A DNA stretch of 64,000 bases from Melioribacteraceae bacterium (GTDB taxonomy: Bacteria > Bacteroidota > Ignavibacteria > Ignavibacteriales > Melioribacteraceae), in contig CP129490.1 of the NCBI GenBank assembly GCA_030584085.1, positions 3,443,511 through 3,507,510 on the forward strand, given 5' to 3'. Below, one piece after another: positions 43,819-54,109 of this stretch. A model generated the notes under the pieces. The model saw only the letters and a list, made by a program, of their open reading frames with translations, did no database searches and was not told the origin of the DNA. Positions within the stretch are counted from its first letter, which is position 1, and the number at the start of each line of letters is the position of its first letter. The position numbers and the translations under genes are program-made.

Positions 43819-44856
43819 ATGTCTTCCTACCAATATATTTTTTCGGTAATAGTTCCTACTTATAATCGATCCAATGAAATTAATGAACTTCTAAATTCAT
43901 TAGTTAACCAAACATTAGATGATTCATTATTTGAAGTGATCATTGTTGATGATGGTTCAACAGATAATACTGATAAAGTAGTTAACAATGTAATCGATAA
44001 CTCATCAATAAATTTGAGATTCTTAAAGCAGGACCATAAAGGTCCGGGCGAAGCTCGTAACTTAGGAATGAAAGAAGCTAATGGTGAATATTTGCTCTTT
44101 ATTGATAGCGATTGCATTGCTGATGAAAATTGGCTTACGGCATATAAAATAGCGTTAGAGGAAAAGAAATTAAAACCGGCAGGATTTGGTGGTCCCGACA
44201 AAGTTTTACCAACCTTCTCTCCTGTTCAAAAAGCAATTGATTATTCGATGACTTCTTTCATAACAACCGGTGGAATTCGAGGTCATTCGAAAAAAGGAAT
44301 TTCAAAATATTATCCGCGCAGTTTTAATATGGGTGTAAGAAAAGATGTTTATGAAAAAATCGGTGGAATGGGAAAACTAAGACATGGACAGGATATCGAA
44401 TTCAGTCATAGAATTCTTTCAACCGGTGAATCGGTAATTAAAGTTGATAACGCTGTAGTTTATCATAAAAGAAGAATGTCCATAAAAAAATTTTTCCGGC
44501 AAGTATTTAATTGGGGCGTGGCAAGAATTAATCTTTATAAGATAGATAAAGGAATGCTTGAGCCGGTTCATTTTTTCCCCTCAATCGGAACTTTACTTTC
44601 ATTAACGGTTATAATTCTGACTCTAATATTTCCAAAAGTTTTCATTTGGTTTGTTTTATTCGGATTAATGATTTTACTTTCTATGGGTATTCATGGAATT
44701 GTTAAGTACAAAGATTATAGAACTCTCTTCTATATTCCAGTTATTGTACCGACTCAAATATTTGGTTATGGATTGGGATTTTTAATTGCATTTGTTAGAA
44801 GAGTAATTTTAAAAAAAAACGAGTTTACCGGATTCGTAAAAAAATATTATCAATAA
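43819..44856 (+). CDS. Family 2 glycosyltransferase
   Basis: This 345-residue GT-A enzyme has FSVIVPTYNRSNEINELLN, EVIIVDDGSTDNTDK, LFIDSDC as the DXD-like motif and DIEFSHRI with the catalytic-site acid. C-terminal hydrophobic helices (LLSLTVIILTLIFPKVFIWF and MGIHGIVKY region) suggest membrane association. It follows the previous gene by 9 bases. Donor and acceptor are unknown. Confidence 0.92.
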   Translation: MSSYQYIFSVIVPTYNRSNEINELLNSLVNQTLDDSLFEVIIVDDGSTDNTDKVVNNVIDNSSINLRFLKQDHKGPGEARNLGMKEANGEYLLFIDSDCIADENWLTAYKIALEEKKLKPAGFGGPDKVLPTFSPVQKAIDYSMTSFITTGGIRGHSKKGISKYYPRSFNMGVRKDVYEKIGGMGKLRHGQDIEFSHRILSTGESVIKVDNAVVYHKRRMSIKKFFRQVFNWGVARINLYKIDKGMLEPVHFFPSIGTLLSLTVIILTLIFPKVFIWFVLFGLMILLSMGIHGIVKYKDYRTLFYIPVIVPTQIFGYGLGFLIAFVRRVILKKNEFTGFVKKYYQ

Positions 44857-44917
44857 TGTATAATTGATAATGGAGAATATATTTTTTTCATTATAAATTT
44901 TACATTATAAACTACCC

Positions 44918-46195
44918 TTGAAAAAAGTATTGATCATAACATATTATTGGCCGCCTGCGGGTGGACCGGGAGTACAGCGAGTTTTGAAATTCGCAAAGTA
45001 CTTACCTGATTTTAGCTGGCAGCCAATTATCTTAACTGTAGAAAACGGTGAATACCCGGCGATTGATGAAAGCTTGCTTGATGATATTCCCCCTGGAATA
45101 AAAGTCTATAAAACAAAATCATTTGAACCGTTTAATTTATACAAAGGTATTACCGGACAAAAAGGAAATATTCCTACACATGTTTTAAATAAAAGTGAAA
45201 ATGAAAGTGCTTTACAGAAACTTTCAAAATGGATAAGAGCCAATGTATTTATTCCGGATGCAAGAGTTGGGTGGATACCTACAATTGTTAAAGAAGGTAA
45301 AAATATTATAGAGAAAGAAAAACCAGATTTAATTTTTAGTTCATCTCCACCACATTCATTACAAATCGGTGCTATGAAATTAGCAAAACAAACTGGTTTA
45401 AAATGGGTTGCTGATTTTCGTGATCCTTGGACTGATGGCTTCTGGCAAAAAGAGTTGCCTCGCACAAGGTATGCTATTAAGAAGGATAGCAAACTTGAAA
45501 GAAAAGTTTTACAAAGTTCGAATGCAGTTATCACTGTAAGTGACTCAATAGCAGAATTATTAGATAAAAAAAACCATAATAGTTACCATGTAATTCCCAA
45601 TGGATACGATGAGTATGATTTCGCTAATATCGTTAAATCAAAATCCGAAAAATTCACAATTGTATACACCGGAAGTTTAAGAAAAAGTCAGATTCCTAAT
45701 AAATTTTTAAGATCGCTAAGTGAATTAAATAGCAACAATGCGATTTTAAATCTAGAATTACATTTTATTGGGACGGTGCATCCCGATGCTGTGAATCTAG
45801 TCAATGAGTTTAACTTGAACAAGTTGGTCAAATTTTATTCATACAAACCGCACAATGAATTAATTAAATGTATTATCAACGCTGATATGCTTCTTTTATC
45901 AATTCCCAATACTCAAAATAACGAAGGAATATTAACCGGAAAACTGTTTGAATATATTGGAAGCAACAATTTTATTCTATGTATTGGACCAAAAAATGGA
46001 GATGCTGCAAAAATCATTTCTGAATTAAATTGCGGTATAACTTTCGATTTTGATGAAGATACTTCTAAAATTGTGCTTGAAAAATATAGTCAGTGGGAGG
46101 CGGGATTTAGTCATACCCCTGAGATCAATTCAGAACAATATACTCGTAAGAATTTGACAAAAAAATTAAGTTCAATTTTTGATTCGATTTTATGA
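44918..46195 (+). CDS. Family 4-type glycosyltransferase
   Basis: This 425-residue GT-B enzyme has an N-terminal acceptor domain ITYYWPPAGGPGVQRVLKFA, WVADFRDPWTDG, VITVSDSIAELL, VIPNGYDEYDF and the donor-site region TGKLFEYIGSNNFI. No in-frame ATG lies upstream and the protein must begin with KKVLIITYYW, so TTG 44918 is taken as start, with no clear ribosome site. Its stop overlaps the next gene start by 4 bases. Confidence 0.9.
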   Translation: MKKVLIITYYWPPAGGPGVQRVLKFAKYLPDFSWQPIILTVENGEYPAIDESLLDDIPPGIKVYKTKSFEPFNLYKGITGQKGNIPTHVLNKSENESALQKLSKWIRANVFIPDARVGWIPTIVKEGKNIIEKEKPDLIFSSSPPHSLQIGAMKLAKQTGLKWVADFRDPWTDGFWQKELPRTRYAIKKDSKLERKVLQSSNAVITVSDSIAELLDKKNHNSYHVIPNGYDEYDFANIVKSKSEKFTIVYTGSLRKSQIPNKFLRSLSELNSNNAILNLELHFIGTVHPDAVNLVNEFNLNKLVKFYSYKPHNELIKCIINADMLLLSIPNTQNNEGILTGKLFEYIGSNNFILCIGPKNGDAAKIISELNCGITFDFDEDTSKIVLEKYSQWEAGFSHTPEINSEQYTRKNLTKKLSSIFDSIL

Positions 46196-47193
46196 ACATA
46201 AGAAAAAAAATATTTATGCTGGATAAGTTTTTAACCGATTTGCGGTCTCCAAAACGTCATTACAAAATTACAGATGATCTTCATGGCCCTGAGTTGGGTG
46301 AATATTATTTTTTATTCGAAGAAAAATCCGTAGCCTCAGGTAAAAAGCAAAAATTAATTAAACGCTTTGATGAAAATGGAATTCCGATAAATAAAACATA
46401 CGTTGATGTTGAAGAGAAAGAATATGTTTATTTTCCAATTTCAATCGGTCAAATGGGACTTTCTGTTTATCACACTTATTTAAAAACAAGAAGTGAAACC
46501 GATAAAATCAGATTTCTGAAATTTGTTGATTGGTTTGCCGATACAAACAATTATGATTATTCAGAAAAACTTGGTGTTCGATGGCTTACACATGTCTCTC
46601 TTCCTCAGTATAAAAATCCGGGTCCGTGGCAATCTGCTTTTTCACAAAGCCGAGCAATATCAATTTTACTTCGCGGCTATCAATTAACAAAAAACAAAAA
46701 TTATCTCGACTCCGCAGAAAAAGGGTTAGTAAGTTTTGGGCTTTCGGTTCCGGATGGCGGCGTTACTTCATTTACAAAACATGGACCATTTTATGAAGAA
46801 TATACTTCTTCGGTTCCAACCCTAGTATTAAACGGGATGATATTTGCACTTTGCGGAGTTTATGATTTTGTTAGAGTTTCTCCCGAAAACGAAACAGCAA
46901 AAAAATTATTTAGCGAAGGAATAAAAACATTAGAAAATATTTTGCCAGAATTTGATTTAGGCTTTTGGTCGAAATATAATTTATGCAATGCAGATTGGTA
47001 TCCCGAAATTGACCCGGCAACGATTGGGTATCAGAGATTACATATTAATCAGTTAGAAATGCTATATAAGTTAAGCGGAAAAGAAATCTTTAACGCATTT
47101 GCTAAAAAATTTACAGAACAAGATACATTGATGAATGCGCTAAAAATGTACCGGATAAAATTTAGTGCATTAAAAAAAATCGGTAGAGTTTAG
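46192..47193 (+). CDS. D-glucuronyl C5-epimerase family protein
   Basis: This 333-residue protein resembles the C-terminal catalytic domain of glucuronyl C5-epimerases (Glce/PF06662): YFPISIGQMGLSVYHTYLKT, WFADTN, GVRWLTH, PGPWQSAFSQSRAISILLR, SVPTLVLNGMIFALCGVYDF, GFWSKYNL and HINQLEMLY. These enzymes convert glucuronate to iduronate units within a polymer. It lies between glycosyltransferase and methyltransferase genes with a 4-base overlap upstream, so its substrate is probably the surface polysaccharide made here. No signal peptide is present, suggesting cytoplasmic action. Confidence 0.85.
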   Translation: MNIRKKIFMLDKFLTDLRSPKRHYKITDDLHGPELGEYYFLFEEKSVASGKKQKLIKRFDENGIPINKTYVDVEEKEYVYFPISIGQMGLSVYHTYLKTRSETDKIRFLKFVDWFADTNNYDYSEKLGVRWLTHVSLPQYKNPGPWQSAFSQSRAISILLRGYQLTKNKNYLDSAEKGLVSFGLSVPDGGVTSFTKHGPFYEEYTSSVPTLVLNGMIFALCGVYDFVRVSPENETAKKLFSEGIKTLENILPEFDLGFWSKYNLCNADWYPEIDPATIGYQRLHINQLEMLYKLSGKEIFNAFAKKFTEQDTLMNALKMYRIKFSALKKIGRV

Positions 47194-47200
47194 TTTTCTT

Positions 47201-47947
47201 ATGGCAGAAAAACATTTTTTTGAACAGATCGAATTTACAAATTGGTATTTAATCCCATACTTTAAAAAGCACATTGATAATTTTGATTCATGCAATGTAC
47301 TTGAAGTAGGATGCGCTGAAGGGGGATTTGTAAAAGTGCTTCACGATAGAGGAATTAAAGTAAAAGGATTGGAGTTGGAGCAGATCAGAGTTGATACCGC
47401 CAAATCTAAAGCACCAGAATTGGATATAATACAAGCTGATATTACCGATCCAAATGTTTCAGAAAACCTAGGTACAAAGTTTGACGTGATTGTCATGCGG
47501 GATGTTATAGAACATATTCCGAACAGAGATGCCGCATTTAAAAATCTGTATAACTTATTAAATGATAATGGATTTTTATTTATAACTTTTCCACCGCGTT
47601 TTTCGGGTTTCGCAGGTCATCAGCAAAATGGGAAATCATTTTTTAAATATCTTCCCTATATTCAAATTTTACCTAACTTTTTAATTCGATTTTTAGGAAA
47701 GATTTCCAATCAAAGCGACAAATTGATTAATCATGTTATTATTAATTATAAAATCGGGTTAAGTATTAATAAATTTGAAAGGTTTTATAATAAGTATTCA
47801 TTTGAGGTCATTAAAAAAAATCTGTTTTTATTCAGACCGATTTACAAAACAAGATTTGGAGTTAATCCAATTAATATTCCAAACATTCCTTTATTTAGAG
47901 AAATATTGGCATTTGGATGCGAGACATTATTAAAAAAGAAAGTTTGA
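47201..47947 (+). CDS. SAM-dependent methyltransferase, class I
   Basis: This 248-residue Methyltransf_11/25-like enzyme has VLEVGCAEGGFVKVLHDRG as SAM motif I, ELDIIQADITDP and DVIVMRDVIEHIP, a postI/II pattern typical of small-molecule methyltransferases, followed by LLNDNGFLFITFPP. It lies 7 bases after the C5-epimerase-like gene and 9 before the YfhO gene. A sugar or lipid-linked glycan substrate is likely by context. Confidence 0.9.
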   Translation: MAEKHFFEQIEFTNWYLIPYFKKHIDNFDSCNVLEVGCAEGGFVKVLHDRGIKVKGLELEQIRVDTAKSKAPELDIIQADITDPNVSENLGTKFDVIVMRDVIEHIPNRDAAFKNLYNLLNDNGFLFITFPPRFSGFAGHQQNGKSFFKYLPYIQILPNFLIRFLGKISNQSDKLINHVIINYKIGLSINKFERFYNKYSFEVIKKNLFLFRPIYKTRFGVNPINIPNIPLFREILAFGCETLLKKKV

Positions 47948-47956
47948 GAAGGAAAT

Positions 47957-50434
47957 ATGACTAAAAAGAAAAGTAACAAAGAAAATTTAAAAGTGACTAA
48001 AGATATTTTGGATAACTTAAAAACTTATCAGAAATATTTAATTCTGGTAGCTTTGCTTTTAGTACCAATATTCACCTTCATGTCACCTCAAATATTGGAT
48101 GGCAAAATTCCGGTTGGATCAGACATAGTGGGGTCAAAAGGAAATACAAATCTTGTTTTACAATATGAGGAACAAACCGGCGAAACCGCTTTATGGAATC
48201 CATCTTTATTCAGTGGTATGCCTATGTATAACAGAAAATCACCAACAACATTACACATCGATTCGCTTATAAATTTTCTCGGAAATATTTTTTATCACTT
48301 CTTCTGGTATTTTTTACTTGGTGGTTTAGGTTTGTATCTATATCTGCATCAGAAAAAAATTCCATGGTATATCGCCGCAATGATTGCAACTGCATTTATT
48401 GCTCTTCCGGATTGGCAGGCAATGTTAAACGCTGGACACTTTTCTAAAATTCGTGCAATAATGGTTCTGCCTTGGTTGTTGTTTACATTCGACTATTTTC
48501 TTGAGAAGAAAAATTGGTTTAGTGCAGGTCTTTTTGCATTAGCCTTTTCTTGGCTAGTTAGGACACACCATTTTCAAATTGTGTTTTATGCAATATTGAT
48601 GCTTTTGTTTTTATACGTTTATTATTTCATAAAAATATTACTTGAAAAAAAATTCAAAGAGTTTGCCGAATTAACTTTGAAGTTTGCTGTTGCTGTTGTA
48701 CTTACAATAATGACTGCCGCTCAACCAATGCTTGCAACTTATGAGTATGCAGATTACTCAACTCGTGGTGGTAATCCAGTTCAACTTGGTGAAGAAGCTG
48801 AAAGTGCAGCAAGAACAGGTGGAGTTAGTTTTGAATATGCTACGCGATGGTCATTAGCACCGAGAGAAATTATTGACTTCTTTATTCCACGATATACCGG
48901 CGGAGCTTCATCAGAAGTTTATGACGGTGACCAACTACCTCAACTTAAAGGTCAGCAAGTCCCCGGTTACTGGGGTGAAATGCCTTTCACAGAAAGTTAC
49001 GATGCGATGGGAATGATACTTTTTCTTTTCGCAATGTTTGGTATTGTTTATTACAGAAAGAATCCTTTTGTAATCGCATTAGGTGTTTTTTTAGTATTCT
49101 CCGTTCTTCTTGCTTTAGGAAGACATTTTCCTTTGTTATATAATTTATTTTACGAGTACATGCCGTTCTTTTCAAAGTTTCGTGTACCGGTTATGTTTGC
49201 GCATATAACCTTTATTGCAACATTTATTTTAGGTGCGTTTGGATTAAAAGCTTTGTTTAGTGGAATCGAAAAGAAAGATTACAAAATTTTATTTACAATC
49301 TTCGGTGGTGGAATTTTATTCTTGTTATATGTTTTAATGAGCAAGGGTTCTTACGCTTATATTTCTGCAAATGAACTCGGAAGATACAATCAGCAAACAT
49401 TAGATATAATTAAGCAAATTAGAATGGAGTTTCTTACTACCGATACGATTCGTGTGTTAATTTTAGTTGGACTCACTGCTTTAGTAGTCCTGGGATATGT
49501 TTTTAATAAACTTAATAAAGTTGTAACTGTTGCTGCAATTTTAGTTTTAGTTTCTTTTGAAATTTTTTCTATTACTACACGACAAGTATCTCATGCTAAT
49601 CTGATTGAAGAAGCTCAAATAGAAGCAACTGCATTTAGACAAACACAAATTACAAATGCTCTTAAGGATAGATCAGACAACATGCGAGCGTTGGTTATCA
49701 GTAATGATTTTCAAAGCAATTATTATGCGTATTTCTATCCCACTATAAATGGTTATTCAGCTATTAAGCTTCAGGTTATTCAAGATATTATAGATCATAA
49801 CTTGTTCAAATTTCCTACACAAGATCGCCTGAATTGGAATGTAATTAATATGTTAAACGGAAAGTATATTATTTCTCCCAATCCGTTAAACTACCCATTC
49901 TTAAAAAAAATAACCGAAGCACAGGATCGAAATGAAATTTTATATGAAAACATGATTGTTCAGCCAAAAGCATGGTTTGTAAAAGAAATTAAATCATTTG
50001 ATTCCTCTGAAAATCTTGTATTGTTTATGAATGATTTTGAATTCAACCCGGACAGCTTGGCATTATTGGTAAATCCTTCTCTTGAAACACAAAATTTTTC
50101 AGGCAAAGGAAGCGTTGATGTCGTTGAATATACTCCGAACAAAATTACTTTAGATATCAAAACTGACAGTGAACAGTTTTTAGTATTATCTGAAGTCTAT
50201 TATCCCAAAGGTTGGAATGCGGTAACAAGCAACAATGAAGAATTAATAATCGAAAAAGCGAACCATATTCTACGCGGAGTTAAAGTCCCGGTGGGGAATT
50301 ATCAAATTACATTCTCATTCGAACCTGAAACTTATTATTCGAGTATGAGTATTGTTTGGGTGGGAAATATAATCATTTTATTAATAATCTTTCTTAATCT
50401 TTTCAGAAAAAGACTTCGAAACAAAGGCAATTAA
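47957..50434 (+). CDS. YfhO-family polytopic membrane protein
   Basis: This 825-residue protein has about 12 hydrophobic helices in its N-terminal two thirds and a soluble C-terminal part followed by a last helix. Features include VPIFTFMSPQILDGKIPVGSD, LWNPSLFSGMPMYNRKSP, LPDWQAMLNAGHFSKIRAIM and FFSKFRVPVMFAHITF. This is the YfhO/GT-C-like family, thought to decorate polymers (such as lipoteichoic acid) with sugars from a polyprenyl donor. SD-like GAAGGAAA precedes the ATG. Placed in the glycan cluster, a polymer-modifying role is reasonable. Confidence 0.85.
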   Translation: MTKKKSNKENLKVTKDILDNLKTYQKYLILVALLLVPIFTFMSPQILDGKIPVGSDIVGSKGNTNLVLQYEEQTGETALWNPSLFSGMPMYNRKSPTTLHIDSLINFLGNIFYHFFWYFLLGGLGLYLYLHQKKIPWYIAAMIATAFIALPDWQAMLNAGHFSKIRAIMVLPWLLFTFDYFLEKKNWFSAGLFALAFSWLVRTHHFQIVFYAILMLLFLYVYYFIKILLEKKFKEFAELTLKFAVAVVLTIMTAAQPMLATYEYADYSTRGGNPVQLGEEAESAARTGGVSFEYATRWSLAPREIIDFFIPRYTGGASSEVYDGDQLPQLKGQQVPGYWGEMPFTESYDAMGMILFLFAMFGIVYYRKNPFVIALGVFLVFSVLLALGRHFPLLYNLFYEYMPFFSKFRVPVMFAHITFIATFILGAFGLKALFSGIEKKDYKILFTIFGGGILFLLYVLMSKGSYAYISANELGRYNQQTLDIIKQIRMEFLTTDTIRVLILVGLTALVVLGYVFNKLNKVVTVAAILVLVSFEIFSITTRQVSHANLIEEAQIEATAFRQTQITNALKDRSDNMRALVISNDFQSNYYAYFYPTINGYSAIKLQVIQDIIDHNLFKFPTQDRLNWNVINMLNGKYIISPNPLNYPFLKKITEAQDRNEILYENMIVQPKAWFVKEIKSFDSSENLVLFMNDFEFNPDSLALLVNPSLETQNFSGKGSVDVVEYTPNKITLDIKTDSEQFLVLSEVYYPKGWNAVTSNNEELIIEKANHILRGVKVPVGNYQITFSFEPETYYSSMSIVWVGNIIILLIIFLNLFRKRLRNKGN

Positions 50435-50435
50435 G

Positions 50436-51638
50436 ATGACCATTATTGGGATGATTGTTGATAATGATTTTAATAAAGATATGCGAGTAAGAAATGAAGC
50501 TTTTGCGTTAGCAAATGCTGGATTTTCAATTAAGATTCTTTGCTGCACTAAAAAAGTGCAAATTCCACATAAAAATATCCAAATAATTCCAGCTAAAATA
50601 CCAGAATTGATAAAAAATAGATTTAGACCACTAGTCAATAGCTTCCCATTGTACTTTTGGATTTGGCGATTTAAAATAAATAATTTTTTAAAATACTATA
50701 ATATCAGAATATTACATATTCATGATCTATATATGGCAGTCCCCTCTTTAAAATCTAAATTTACTGCCAATATACATTTAGTCTTAGATTTACATGAAAA
50801 CTTTCCAGCAGCTATATCAAACTATAAATGGGCAAATTCATTTTTGCGATTTTTAATTCGACCTGAGAAATGGTTAATTATGGAGAAGCAGCTTTTAGAA
50901 AGTGTAGATTCTATCGTTGCATTAAGTGATTATTATAAAAAGCAGTTATTATCGAAGTATAGCCTGTCGGCTGATAACATATTAGTATACCCAAATGTCC
51001 CGGACACAGGGCAATTATTAAATTATCCGCTAGATGCAAACTTAACTTATAAAATTGATTCATTTACAATTTTATATTTCGGAGTGATTGCAGAACGAAG
51101 GGGGCTAGATATAATTTTTAATTCCATCCCAATATTAAAAAGCCAAATTCCAAAATTTAGGTTCTTGCTAATAGGACCTATTGATAACGCAGATAAAGAG
51201 ATTTTTTATAAACAAATCAATTCAGAAGAAATAAAAGAACATGTTACCTATGTCGGATTTCAAGAAATGGAAAAATTTCCATCGTGGATAAAGATAAGCG
51301 ATATTTGTATTTCACCCATCAAAAAGAATGATCAGCATGATATTGGGGTCGCTAATAAAGTTTTTCAGTATATGTTATTCGGTAAGCCAATAATAGTTAG
51401 TGATAGCTTATCACAGAAATTACTAACGGAAACAGAAAAATGTGGACTTGTTTTTCGACACAACTCGACAGAGGATTTCGCTAATAAAGTATTAGAACTT
51501 TTTAAAAATTCTGAACTTAGACAGCAGTTGGGTGCTAATGGAAAATCAGCGGTTTTAACAAAATATAATTTATCTGTTTACTCAGAAGTTTTAATTAATC
51601 ACTATAAAAAAATTGAGACTGATTTTGAAGTTAGATAA
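50436..51638 (+). CDS. Family 4-type glycosyltransferase
   Basis: This 400-residue GT-B enzyme has MIVDNDFNKDMRVRNEAFAL, LHIHDLYMA, LVLDLHENFPAAISN, VDSIVALSDYYKKQL, VYPNVPDTG and the donor region KVFQYMLFGKPIIVSDS. It begins 1 base after the YfhO stop. Its 3' end overlaps the next methyltransferase frame. It is likely to add a sugar in the same surface glycan; the sugar is unknown. Confidence 0.92.
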   Translation: MTIIGMIVDNDFNKDMRVRNEAFALANAGFSIKILCCTKKVQIPHKNIQIIPAKIPELIKNRFRPLVNSFPLYFWIWRFKINNFLKYYNIRILHIHDLYMAVPSLKSKFTANIHLVLDLHENFPAAISNYKWANSFLRFLIRPEKWLIMEKQLLESVDSIVALSDYYKKQLLSKYSLSADNILVYPNVPDTGQLLNYPLDANLTYKIDSFTILYFGVIAERRGLDIIFNSIPILKSQIPKFRFLLIGPIDNADKEIFYKQINSEEIKEHVTYVGFQEMEKFPSWIKISDICISPIKKNDQHDIGVANKVFQYMLFGKPIIVSDSLSQKLLTETEKCGLVFRHNSTEDFANKVLELFKNSELRQQLGANGKSAVLTKYNLSVYSEVLINHYKKIETDFEVR

Positions 51639-52410
51639 TCAACAATATTACGATAATTATAATTGGGAAAAAGCTAAACTTGATGTGCGGCTCACAGAGA
51701 AGATAAACATTTTATTTAATAGTATTCCGTCAGATGTTAGAAATGTTTGTGATATTGGCTGCGGTGACGGTGCAATTACTAATAAATTAAGAGAGCATTT
51801 TAAGGTAGTTGCGTCTGATAGAAGTTTTAATGCACTTAAATTTGTTGAAACAGAAAAGTTTTGTTCTTCTGCGGAAAAACTACCACTAAAGAATCATTCA
51901 TTTGATCAAGTTTTTTCGAGTGAAATGATTGAACATCTTCCTGATGATATTTTTCGGAATACTATTAATGAATTCAAAAGAATTTCGAAAAAGTATATCT
52001 ATTTAACTTTTCCTAATGACGAGAATGTTCAAAAGAATTTTGTGAAATGCCCAAACTGTAATTTTGTGTTTAATAAAATTTATCACCTACGGAATCTTAA
52101 TTTGGAAAAAATTGAGAAGTTGTTTCCGGAATATGAAATTATTTTTCAAACAACTCACGGGAAGCCAACAAAGAAATACAACAAATTATTGGCAAAATTA
52201 AAACATGCTTTAGTTCCGCCGAAATCTTGGATACCAATGCGATGGACCCCTGAAAAGCGAAGATCAACAATGTGTCCTGAATGTTCTCATTCATTTGAAA
52301 TTACATATGAATTTAATCTACTTGGCTTTTTAATTGACAGCTTGAATGAAATTATCTCCCCCAGAATACCTTACCAACAATTTGTTTTATTGAAGAAAAG
52401 AAATGCTTAG
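51613..52410 (+). CDS. SAM-dependent methyltransferase with zinc-ribbon-like Cys pairs
   Basis: In this 265-residue protein, SAM motif I is VCDIGCGDGAITNKLREHF, followed by VVASDRSFNALKFV and FSSEMIEHLPDDIF. The C-terminal half holds two Cys pairs, KCPNCNFVFN and MCPECSHSFE, which may form a zinc site. The start is uncertain: TTG 51613 and TTG 51625 are both in frame and no ATG fits, so translation may depend on coupling with the overlapping upstream glycosyltransferase gene. Confidence 0.85.
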   Translation: MRLILKLDNQQYYDNYNWEKAKLDVRLTEKINILFNSIPSDVRNVCDIGCGDGAITNKLREHFKVVASDRSFNALKFVETEKFCSSAEKLPLKNHSFDQVFSSEMIEHLPDDIFRNTINEFKRISKKYIYLTFPNDENVQKNFVKCPNCNFVFNKIYHLRNLNLEKIEKLFPEYEIIFQTTHGKPTKKYNKLLAKLKHALVPPKSWIPMRWTPEKRRSTMCPECSHSFEITYEFNLLGFLIDSLNEIISPRIPYQQFVLLKKRNA

Positions 52411-53902
52411 TAAATTAAAAAAGACAATAAAACATTCTATTATTTACAGTCTTGGAAATTTATCTTCAAAGTTAGTCGGATTAATACTACTTCCTTTATA
52501 TACTGAATACCTCACGACATCCGAATACGGTATACTTGCGCTGCTTGAGGTTACAAGTCAGATTTTAATTTTAATGCTCGGTTTGAATTTAAGTACTGCA
52601 ATGCTAAGATGGTGTTCTGCTGAAAAAGACGAAAATAGAAAACGTTCAATTGTCTTTACAATTTCTTTCTCCACAGTAATAATATCATTATTGAGTTTAA
52701 TTTTTTTACTGCCATTTGTTGATTTCTTTTCCGAGTTATTCTTTGATCACAATAGGTATAGTAACTATTTCACTATCCTTTTCTTTTCTATTGCATTCGG
52801 GATTTTAAACTTACTACCACTTAGTTTAATCAGGGTTCAAGAGAAATCCACTTTTTTTGTAGTTGTTACCACTTTAAAGTTTACAATAATTCTGATACTC
52901 AATATTTATTTCATAGCTTTTCTTCAGATGGGTGTTGAAGGTGTTATACTTGGTCAATTAATTGGACAAATTTTATTTACGCTAGTCACTCTTCCATTCA
53001 TGATTAGAAATTCTTCAACAAAGTTTGATTTGATTACATTGAAGCATATGATAAGTTACAGCTTTCCGCTTGTCTTTTCTTCTTTGTTCGCGATGCTTTT
53101 ATCAATGGGAGATAGATATATTCTAAAAATTCTCAGCACGCTTTCGGATGTTGGAATTTACTCTCTTGGATATAAGGTCGCCAGTTTTATTAATGTATTT
53201 ATTATACATTCTTTTCAACTGGGTTTTCTTCCATTAGCTTTTAAATATGCAGAACAAAACGATTCCAAAAGATTTTTTTCGAAAATCCAAACGTATTTTA
53301 CTTTACTACTTGTTCTTTCCGCTTTAGCTCTTTCTATATTTTCATTAGAAATTGTCGAAGTGTTTACGTCTGATGAAAGTTATCTGTCGTCCTATTTGAT
53401 AATTCCTTTTATAAGCTTTGCCTTTGTATTAAAAGGAATGGAGTATGTATTCTCCTTAGCATTTCATCAAATGAAGATTACCAAGTATAACGCAATAATA
53501 GTTATAACAAGTGCTCTTTTAAATATTGGGCTTAACTTTTTACTAATACCAATTTACGGAGTGTTCGGGGCAGCGATATCGATGATTATTTCTTATTCTT
53601 TAATGTCGTTTTTATCTTATTTCTTTGCTCAAAGAGTTTATTTTATTCCTTTTGAAAAATGGAAACTGTTACTTCTTTTATTTCTATTTGCTCTAATTGT
53701 ATCGGGAGTATTTTTATTTGTGAATGATTTTAAACTTTTTTTAAGAATCTCCATTAAAATCATAATTGTAGTTGGATTTCCATTTGTGTTATATTTCTTC
53801 AATTTCTATGAAGAGATTGAGTTGCTTCGGATTAAGCAATCTTGGCATAAGTGGCGAAATCCAAAACGGTGGAGGGATAATATCAAGCAATTTAAACTTT
53901 AA
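52403..53902 (+). CDS. Polysaccharide flippase (Wzx/MOP superfamily)
   Basis: This 499-residue membrane protein has about 14 predicted helices. It begins SIIYSLGNLSSKLVGLILLP, YTEYLTTSEYGILALL, typical of oligosaccharide flippases. It would move lipid-linked repeat units across the inner membrane. It overlaps the methyltransferase gene by 8 bases and closes the cluster. No Wzy polymerase is identified in the window. Confidence 0.9.
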   Translation: MLSKLKKTIKHSIIYSLGNLSSKLVGLILLPLYTEYLTTSEYGILALLEVTSQILILMLGLNLSTAMLRWCSAEKDENRKRSIVFTISFSTVIISLLSLIFLLPFVDFFSELFFDHNRYSNYFTILFFSIAFGILNLLPLSLIRVQEKSTFFVVVTTLKFTIILILNIYFIAFLQMGVEGVILGQLIGQILFTLVTLPFMIRNSSTKFDLITLKHMISYSFPLVFSSLFAMLLSMGDRYILKILSTLSDVGIYSLGYKVASFINVFIIHSFQLGFLPLAFKYAEQNDSKRFFSKIQTYFTLLLVLSALALSIFSLEIVEVFTSDESYLSSYLIIPFISFAFVLKGMEYVFSLAFHQMKITKYNAIIVITSALLNIGLNFLLIPIYGVFGAAISMIISYSLMSFLSYFFAQRVYFIPFEKWKLLLLLFLFALIVSGVFLFVNDFKLFLRISIKIIIVVGFPFVLYFFNFYEEIELLRIKQSWHKWRNPKRWRDNIKQFKL

Positions 53903-54109
53903 CTTATCATGTCGTATTCAATTTCTCTGCTCTATCCGTGATTTTTTTAACTTCAGTCTAATGTTTTTATATACATTTAGAATTTTTCGAACTGACAATC
54001 ATCCGACACCTCATATCCAATTTAATATTTTGATTTCTATTTAGTTGCAATGTTTATAATAAATACTTATTATTGATTTTGCGTGACAAATTAAGAACCT
54101 GAGGTAATT

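Noticed and set aside
53772-54044. A 90-codon plus-strand frame after the flippase gene
   Set aside because: It overlaps the flippase 3' end out of frame and has no ribosome site or recognisable sequence.
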